From contig CAKZZM010000002.1 of NCBI GenBank assembly GCA_937885465.1, positions 1-6,726 on the forward strand: DNA of 6,726 nt, written 5' to 3'. The position numbers were made by a program, and so were the translations under genes. Shown piece after piece: positions 1-5,700 of this stretch. This DNA comes from an uncultured Bacteroidales bacterium (lineage in GTDB: Bacteria; Bacteroidota; Bacteroidia; Bacteroidales; Paludibacteraceae). Below the pieces are notes generated by a model, which did not search any database, was not told where the DNA came from, and saw only the letters and a program-made list of their open reading frames with translations. Each line of letters begins with the position of its first letter. Position 1 is the first letter of the stretch.

Positions 1-100
1 GCTCGCTAAAGCGAAGCGGTTTTTGCTTCTTAACCCACAAGGGGTACGATCTGCTACGCTGTGCACCCCTACCTTAGGGGAGCGCTCCTATGGAGCTAGC
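1..100. other. Dyad-rich non-coding segment
   Basis: Several inverted repeats crowd together: GAAGC 13-17 with GCTTC 25-29; AGGGGT 40-45 with ACCCCT 65-70; CCCCT 66-70 with AGGGG 76-80; and the palindrome GGAGCGCTCC 79-88. The second and third share bases 66-70 and so exclude each other. The segment may be the end of a dispersed intergenic repeat or a structured 3' region of a gene to the left of the window. One frame is open from base 2 to a stop at 179-181, but no start is visible. Confidence 0.35.
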
Positions 101-157
101 CAGATTAGTATCGAAAGCTGGGGCAAGGATGGGAGGACGAGGCGGAGGAGGAATTAT

Positions 158-222
158 CGGGATTGCGGGATTGCGGGATAATGAATTACGGGATAATGAA
201 TTGCGGGATGATGGGTGACGGG
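158..222. repeat. Compound tandem repeat: 8-bp units then 15-bp units
   Basis: Two 8-bp units CGGGATTG (158-165, 166-173) are followed by 15-bp units starting CGGGAT at 174, 189 and 204, with a final CGGG at 219. The first two 15-bp units differ at their last base only; the third is more diverged. The two unit lengths share the CGGGAT core, so the longer one may have arisen from the shorter. Confidence 0.8.
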
Positions 223-245
223 AGGGGGTGCAGAGGAGGTGTTTT

Positions 246-278
246 TATCTTATGGTTATCTTATGGTTATCTTATGGT
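246..278. repeat. 11-bp tandem repeat, three perfect copies
   Basis: TATCTTATGGT occurs three times without a mismatch at 246-256, 257-267 and 268-278. Perfect identity suggests recent copy-number change by slippage. Confidence 0.9.
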
Positions 279-321
279 TGCCATTGCTTGCGGGGATATA
301 AGGGGTGAGGATAAGAGGGAT

Positions 322-373
322 AGGAAACTATAGGAGGAATGGGAAACTATAGGAGGAATAGGAAACTATAGGA
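322..373. repeat. 19-bp tandem repeat, about 2.7 copies
   Basis: Units begin at 322, 341 and 360, each starting RGGAAACTATAGG; the third is cut off after 14 bases. The first two differ only at the first base (A or G). No spacer lies between units, so it is a simple tandem repeat and not a CRISPR. Confidence 0.85.
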
Positions 374-423
374 TGCTCTATGAATTATAGGAGCGAGAGG
401 TGGGGGGAGGGGGTGACACCACT

Positions 424-490
424 ATGATACTAACAATCAGGGCTGCAGCTGTGGGGGTTGCAGCCCTGATGGGGGGTGTTAGGGCATCAT
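424..490 (-). terminator. Extended hairpin downstream of the surface protein stop codon
   Basis: A perfect 12-bp stem (436-447 with 459-470, loop 448-458) is extended by a second stem (430-435 with 477-482) across a six-base G bulge (471-476) and a third (424-428 with 486-490). It begins 34 bases after the TGA on the minus strand, where a terminator would be expected. There is no clear T-run after it on either strand, so it may be a weak intrinsic terminator, an mRNA-end-stabilising structure or part of a dispersed repeat. Confidence 0.5.
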
Positions 491-524
491 TGTCCTAAAG
501 AGGAGCGACACAGTCTGAAAGGAA

Positions 525-2738
525 TCACTTCACTTTCTTGCCGGTGGTGTCGAAGAGTGAGCCGTCGGGAAGGAGGATATAGAGGTGACCATTAATAAAA
601 ATCTTTCTGCCTTGCAGGTTCTCTGCCGGAATCTCTTCTATATCAGAAGTGACGAGTTCGAAATTCATAGAAGCCCACTTGCTGAGGGGTGTTTGGTTGT
701 CAGCCAAAGAGCGTACGCGCAAAACAAGGACGTAACGGCCCACAGGTGTGGAACTGAAATCCATACCTCCATAGTGTTCTTCTGTGACATCTTTAATGAT
801 AGAATTGCCGTTGTAGAGGCACTCCCACTCGTACTTGTTCACACCCTCTACTGCGCTCCAGTCAAACCAAACGATGTTGCCCTCTTGTGAGGCGGTCAGT
901 CCCGTTGGGGTGTAGTCTTGAGGTTGCTGCTTGTCTGTTGCCACAAACGTTGCCGTGTAGTTGGCGTTGGCTGTGGCAACTGCGAGTGTCGGTGTCCAGC
1001 CTGAGAAGGTGTAGGAGTAGGTGTCGTCTTCGGGTCGTACAGGTGTCGGTCCGTTGTAGGCAGGCATATCGCCTTCAAGCACTTGGGATACTTGCAGTTC
1101 GGTGCCATCGTAGTTGAGGAAGCGGATGGTGTAGTACGTCGGTTCGGGCGTAGTGCTACCGATAGGTGCGATGATAATCTGCCGTGTAGCGGTGACTGCG
1201 GAGCCGTCGAGAGCCGTAGCTTGGACGGTGACCGTGCCGCCTTGGTTAGGAGTGTTAGCCGTGAGTAGTCCTGAAGACCGGTCAATAGTAGCAAGGTCGG
1301 AGCCGGAGATGATAGACCACGCCACGTTCTTGTAGGTGGCGGAAGAGGGCTTTATCTCGGTGTAGAGGAGCAAAAGCGGCTGCTCGGCGGTAGTAGTGTA
1401 TGTGCCATTGGCAGAGAGGATAGTCATCGATGTTGCATAGGTGACAGTACGTGCTGCTGAGCGGCTGACCACATTACTACGGCCGGAGGAGGTGGATGTG
1501 GAGCCCGGTACACTCGTCTGCTCCTTAAAGAGGGAGTGAATAGCGGGAGAGTTGGAAGGACTGCCGGAGAGGACGTACTCGATGGCGTAGAACGGCATGG
1601 TGTCATCCGGCGAATAGTCGGTGTAGGACGTATTGTAGGATGACAGAGAGGCTATCTGTTGCAGGTTAGTAGCAGAGGCACCGCGGAGGATGTTGTACGT
1701 AACAACATCTGCGCCGGAGTAGTTGTTCCAGATAAGGTTCCACTGATTATCGTTCATACCTCGGTTGATAGCCATGTGCACAGTCTGATGCACAGTACTT
1801 ACGGGCGTCTTTACTCCGCCTGCCATGATACCGCGTATAGCATAGCGTTCGGAGCGTTGAGTTGCATCGGATGAGAGGTCGGTGAACATACCCACCGAGG
1901 TGTTGACCGTGGCGAGTTCAACGAATTGGTCGCGTACGTTAGTCTCCTTGAGAACCTGTATCTGCGGGAAGGTGGCGGCGTCGGCACTCCATGAGATGAC
2001 GTTGTGGGCATTGGCATCGGCCGTGACGAGCGTTATCTGCGGGCGAGAGTTGTCGTCGAGGATATTCAGCGCCTGTTGGATGGTTGTCTCACAGCCATTG
2101 CCATTGTAGAGGGTGAGGACGAGCACGAGCGAACTGAAGTTTGTCAGGGCATTCTGCGTGCTCCACGCGTCGGCGGTGTTGAGTGTGAGGGTGCCATTGG
2201 CCACTTTCAGTTGGGGGTCGCGGTCGTCTATTCCTTTGGCGGTGATGCTATGGAGCGAGCCGTCAATGCTTATCTCCCACATGTCGGAGAGGTTCATCGG
2301 CACGTTCACATCCACCGAGGTGCCATCGAAGAGGGCTGCCGGCAGGCTGACATAGGCGTTGTTGCTGTCCACGAAGAGCATGCGCGTGTAGGTGTTGCCA
2401 CCCAGCGTAAGGGTGATAGTCTTCGTGCCGGACGTTGTCCAAGCGAGGTGATAAGGTCCGAATCCGGAGCCGCTAAGGATTTGTGCGCCATCGAAGTTCC
2501 ACAGCGGCGTGTCCGTGGAGGCGGCACCCATGTAGGTGACGAGTGCGTCATCGCCCGTACAAAGGGTGGTCGGTGCCTCTATTGCCTGTCTGTCCACACT
2601 AACGGTGACGGTCTCTGAGAAAGGCGACATGAGGTTGCGCTGGTCGATGGCTTGCAGGGATACTTCGTAGTTGCCAGCGGTGAGTGCTGACGTAGGAACG
2701 AGGAAGCGGTTGGCCTGTATGTACTTGTACACGGGCAA
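525..2738 (-). CDS. Same surface protein, 3' (C-terminal) part, split off by a frameshift
   Basis: This is the C-terminal part of the large surface protein upstream. The first possible start is TTG at 2738, inside an FN3 domain and without a purine-rich ribosome site before it. The frame makes sense back to 2768, giving RYN-L-QTGGQ when joined to the upstream frame, so an independent start is unlikely. Counting from 2738: rest of FN3 1-50, PKD-like domain 54-123 (LWNFDG, then a G-T-K-TITLTL strand), beta-rich segment 124-232 of unknown family, two FN3-like domains 233-390, Ser/Thr-rich linker 408-428, BIG2-like domain 430-525, InlB-type repeat 534-602, FN3 609-697, and a short tail 698-737 ending in TGKKVK. 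The tail resembles C-terminal secretion tails of Bacteroidales proteins, suggesting export through the type IX system or a related route. If the frameshift is real, the upstream product would lack this tail. The stop is TGA at 525-527. Confidence 0.87.
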   Translation of the reverse strand: MPVYKYIQANRFLVPTSALTAGNYEVSLQAIDQRNLMSPFSETVTVSVDRQAIEAPTTLCTGDDALVTYMGAASTDTPLWNFDGAQILSGSGFGPYHLAWTTSGTKTITLTLGGNTYTRMLFVDSNNAYVSLPAALFDGTSVDVNVPMNLSDMWEISIDGSLHSITAKGIDDRDPQLKVANGTLTLNTADAWSTQNALTNFSSLVLVLTLYNGNGCETTIQQALNILDDNSRPQITLVTADANAHNVISWSADAATFPQIQVLKETNVRDQFVELATVNTSVGMFTDLSSDATQRSERYAIRGIMAGGVKTPVSTVHQTVHMAINRGMNDNQWNLIWNNYSGADVVTYNILRGASATNLQQIASLSSYNTSYTDYSPDDTMPFYAIEYVLSGSPSNSPAIHSLFKEQTSVPGSTSTSSGRSNVVSRSAARTVTYATSMTILSANGTYTTTAEQPLLLLYTEIKPSSATYKNVAWSIISGSDLATIDRSSGLLTANTPNQGGTVTVQATALDGSAVTATRQIIIAPIGSTTPEPTYYTIRFLNYDGTELQVSQVLEGDMPAYNGPTPVRPEDDTYSYTFSGWTPTLAVATANANYTATFVATDKQQPQDYTPTGLTASQEGNIVWFDWSAVEGVNKYEWECLYNGNSIIKDVTEEHYGGMDFSSTPVGRYVLVLRVRSLADNQTPLSKWASMNFELVTSDIEEIPAENLQGRKIFINGHLYILLPDGSLFDTTGKKVK
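528..647 (-). other. Short C-terminal secretion-tail-like segment
   Basis: The last 40 residues (698-737) contain IEEIPAENLQGRKIFINGHL, then YILLPDGSLFDTTGKKVK at the end. The pattern 'R-K-I-x-x-N-G-x-L-Y-I-L-x-x-D-G-x-x-F-x-x-x-G-K-x-V-K' is common at the ends of large exported proteins in Prevotella and Bacteroides relatives. It resembles the last strands of type IX sorting domains but is shorter. Export route is inferred, not shown. Confidence 0.55.
648..914 (-). other. C-terminal fibronectin type III-like domain
   Basis: Residues 609-697 read YTPTGLTASQEGNIVWFDWS, VNKYEWECLYNG, VGRYVLVLRVRSLAD and a closing WASMNFELV strand. The 'P-x-x-L-x-A, then F-x-W-x, then Y-x-W-E, then Y-x-x-x-V-R-x' order fits FN3. 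It sits directly before the C-terminal tail. Confidence 0.55.
933..1139 (-). other. InlB B-type (Listeria-Bacteroides) repeat, C-terminal copy
   Basis: Residues 534-602 read YYTIRFLNYDGTELQVSQV, then a G-x-x-P-x-Y turn, YSYTFSGWTPTLA and NYTATFVAT. This is a textbook member: 'I-x-F-x-N-x-D-G-T-x-L', then 'G-x-x-P', then 'Y-x-F-x-G-W-x-P' and a closing 'Y-T-A-x-F'. It is more canonical than the N-terminal copy. Confidence 0.8.
1164..1451 (-). other. BIG2-like bacterial Ig domain
   Basis: Residues 430-525 of the downstream part include EIKPSSATYKNVAWSI, SDLATIDRSSGLLTA and GGTVTVQATALDGS. The sequence 'P-x-x-A-x-x-x-x-V-x-W-S-I ... A-T-I-D-x-x-x-G-L-L-T-A ... G-x-V-T-V-x-A-T-A-x-D-G-S' is the BIG2 signature. 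A Ser/Thr/Gly-rich linker (residues 408-428) precedes it, as if it begins a flexible C-terminal section. Confidence 0.75.
1569..2042 (-). other. Two adjacent FN3-like domains
   Basis: Residues 233-322 (PQITLVTADANAHNVISWS, QIQVLKETN, FVELATV, YAIRGIM, then PVSTVHQTVHM) and 323-390 (NQWNLIWNNYSGADVVTYNI, LRGASATNLQQIASL, SYTDYSPDDT, YAIEYVL) share the order 'strand with ISW or LIW, then Y/V-x-I-x-R, then T/F-T-D, then Y-A-I'. This order is common near the C-terminus of Bacteroidota secreted proteins. The pair is recognised by strand pattern only. Confidence 0.5.
2370..2579 (-). other. PKD-like domain 2
   Basis: Residues 54-123 of the downstream part show APTTLCTGDDALVTY, PLWNFDGAQILSGSGFG, HLAWTTSGTKTITLTL and a closing RMLFVDS strand. 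The W-N-F-D-G-A and 'W-x-x-x-G-x-K-x-I-T-L-T' elements fit PKD-like domains of Bacteroidota. Following FN3 domain 2, it reproduces the FG-GAP, FN3, PKD order of the first half. Confidence 0.6.
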
Positions 2739-5700
2739 GTAAGCCGTTGCAGCTTGCCCGCCGGTCTGCGGTTGTATCGCATAGCCGCGGCGGGCGTATG
2801 GTCATCCTCGGCGGTGTTCCACTCAATAAGCAGTCCGTCGGCAGTCTGTACGGCGCGGATGCCGGTGGGAGCAGAGGGGGCGATGTTCTCCACGGTGACC
2901 ACTCTATCCCAACGGGTGGAGTCGCTGTAGTTGTCACCCTCCTCATACTTTATGTATAGTTCGTTGGGGATGTCCGTAATAATATTATCGTAGCTATACC
3001 CCTGCGGGAGAATGAAGCCTTGAGAGAGAACGCCTTGTGGCCCTATGAACCAAACATACACACCATTTGTGCTGTTGGCTGGGAGTTCGGGGTTCTGGGC
3101 TGATGCGAGGATGTCGGTGTAGCCGTTGTTGTCAACATCTACAAGCCCTATAATATTGGCACCGAAGGAAGTCCGCTCACCCTTGGGTAGCATTTCCGGT
3201 GCGGAGATGGAGGTGTTGGCGTTGTTCCAAAGAATATAAGGCGCTCCGTCCGATTCACGTGAGGCGAGGATATCGACATAGCCATCGCTGTTGATGTCCA
3301 CGAGTCGGAAAGCATAGAAGTCTGCGCGTGCGATACTTTGTGCGAAGGGGATGTCTATCTGTTGGAAGACAGCGTCTCCGAGGTTCCTATAGACGCGGAG
3401 GGCGGTGTATTGACCGACATTGTCTATGTACTCGTAGCGTGGCTGCATACCGTCGATGAAGCCATCGCGGTCGTAGTCTTGGAAGAGGTTGGCGTTGTTA
3501 CCTCTAAACACATTCGCGTAGTTGCTATTGTGGTCCTGCGGGTCGTATGATCCGGTGATAGTCAGCGCCTTGGTGCTGTAAGTGCCGTCACTCTGTGGCT
3601 CCCAGAAGAAGTCGTAGGAATTGCAGAACGTTAAGTAGCCGTTGTGCAGCAGATCAACACCGGTGTTATAGTTGTAGCCGGATGCGCTCCTACTTTCAAG
3701 GTAGTAGGCGATGTTGCTGTCCGTTACCTTTGCCTGCATGTCCGGAGTGTTGTCGGCGTGCGGCAGGTAATAGTTGTCGCGTGCGAGGAGGAGGTCGGCG
3801 TATCCGTTCTTGTTGAAGTCCATCCACAGAGGAGAGCCCATGGATGTGCCGTCGGCGAGGGTGGTGTTCCACAGTCCCACTGCTTGCGTGAACGAGGTAG
3901 GTGTCAGTGCTTGCCAAACGGCTGAACTATAGAACGCGTCGAGCATGCCGTCGTTGTTGAAGTCGGATTTATACTGACTTTTTAGTGTGTACTCCTGCCG
4001 GTTGTTGAGGTACTGCATCATCTCTGTTCCTGCGGGAAGTACGGTCAGTGTGGCTGAATACGATGCCGCCTTGCCGTCTGGTGCAGTGACGGTGTGCGTA
4101 ATCACTTTCTGTCCGGCAGCGGGGAAAGAGAGCGTAGGGATACTGTCCACGTCAGTCATGACCCCATCGTCGAACGTCCACGTATGGGTGTAAGTGGCCG
4201 GCAGAGTGTTGTTGTAGTGCAGTTCGACCGTCTCGTTGAAGTTGATAGTCGTGCGCGAGAGGTTGAACGTGGCGGGGATAGTCGTGTGTACGGTCGCAAC
4301 CTCGGTACTCCAAGCCGAGCCGAGGTGCTGTGCGTCGAGGGTTTGAACAGCCACGAAGAGCGAGCACGGTGCATAGGAAGATAGGTTCACCGAGTAGGTG
4401 TGGTTCTTACCCATGTTGCCGTCCAAGAAATTACGTCGTGAGCCATCGGCATTAGCGTGTGCCGCGAGTATCTCGTTTCCTCCGGCTGTGGTGCCAATGC
4501 GCAGGGCATAGGTCAAGTCTCCCGCAGGTGTCTCGTTGTCGGTGCCGTTACCCCACGAGACGGTAAGCATACCATTGTCGTAAAGCAGTGTGGGCGCAGT
4601 GGGGGCGGTGGGAGCGGTATTGGAGACTGCCGTCCGGAAGGGCACTATTTCGGTGCGTCCTATGTCCAGCCCGGATGTCCATAACTCCGCCTTGCCGTCG
4701 TGGTCGAGGTCCTCTGCATTGATGCGCATTACGGGCATGTGAGTGCGGTAATTATAGACTGATAGACCGGAATGGTCAATAGTGTAGAGCGGTTGGGGTG
4801 CTGCAAAATGGTTGTTGGCACTGCCTTGAAGCCATACGACCTCGATGGGCTTACCGTTAGCGGTGAAAATATAGTTACCATAATAACTACTCGTTTCCAT
4901 TTCTCCGCGGAACGCCAGCAGGTCCATGTAGCCGTCGCCGTTGATGTCTTGGCAGGCAGAGAACCAGAGGGTGTCTGCACCGTAGTTCTGCTCGGTCTGT
5001 TGGGTGAAGTTGCCCTGTCCATCGTTTAGGAAGAAACAGGTGTAGGCTACTCCCGTTGCGTTCGTGACAGAGGAGAAAGTAGAGAGGATGTCGATGTCGC
5101 CGTCGTGGTCGAAGTCGTAGCAATAGAGCAGGTCGTCCTGCGCTGCGTTGCTGTAGATAGAGGTAGTGAGGAACTGCCCTTCGCCCTGGTAGATAGAGGT
5201 GTAGAGTTGCGCACCCGGGAAGATGTAGTCCATTAGTCCATCGCCGTTGAGGTCGGCGGGAACGACAATACCGTTGGTGTTCGTTGTTACCCACTTGCCG
5301 TCGCCCATATTTATGTACATGACCCCGTTCTTCTCGTCTATGAGGTCAATGAAGCCATCGGCGTTGAGGTCGAGCGCACGTGTAGGTGCACTCACGGTAT
5401 AACCTATAGAAGGTGCTCTCTCCACGTCTCGGTGTTCAGGAGCACGGGAGAGCGAGGCACCACTGAGCTCGGACATACCGGCGCTGTAGTTGGTATTGGA
5501 AACAAGGAGTCCGTGACCGGAGGAGTAGCCACCGCCTGCACGCAGGTCAGCCAGCGCCGCCCACAGGGTGGGGTCGTACTGTGCCTGATAGTCGTCCCAC
5601 GTCATGACCATCATGTGCTCGGAGCGGTAGGTGCCGTCCGGCTCGGCGTAGTGGATGTAATAGTCGGTATTGTTGTTATAGCCCTGAATGACTGTGAGGT

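Larger units (their letters stand above)
101..423. other. Purine-biased intergenic stretch without genes
   Basis: Apart from the three tandem repeats listed separately, no open frame, RNA gene or clear promoter is seen here. The + strand is strongly enriched in G and A, for example around 120-160, 218-240 and 390-415. No -33/-7 promoter of the Bacteroidota type could be assigned with confidence. Confidence 0.6.

Noticed and set aside
2..181. Small plus-strand gene at the left edge
   Set aside because: The frame has no start codon in the window, runs into a tandem repeat and crosses several dyads; it looks like a chance open frame.
158..373. CRISPR array
   Set aside because: The units are 8-19 bases, lie directly side by side and have no unique spacers; no cas gene is in the window.
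390..415. G-quadruplex
   Set aside because: G runs are long, but four separate runs of three or more with proper loops are not present.
2004..2618. Plus-strand open frame of 204 codons
   Set aside because: It lies wholly antisense to the well-supported surface protein and its translation has no recognisable domain; strong codon bias of the true gene explains it.
2766..2780. Programmed ribosomal frameshift
   Set aside because: There is no X-XXY-YYZ slippery sequence at the switch point, and adding one base restores a typical FN3 residue. A deletion or sequence error is simpler.
2579..2946. Overlapping minus-strand frame of 115 codons near the frameshift
   Set aside because: Its translation is Arg/Pro/Ser-rich and low in complexity, typical of an off-frame reading, and FN3 residues fit the other two frames instead.
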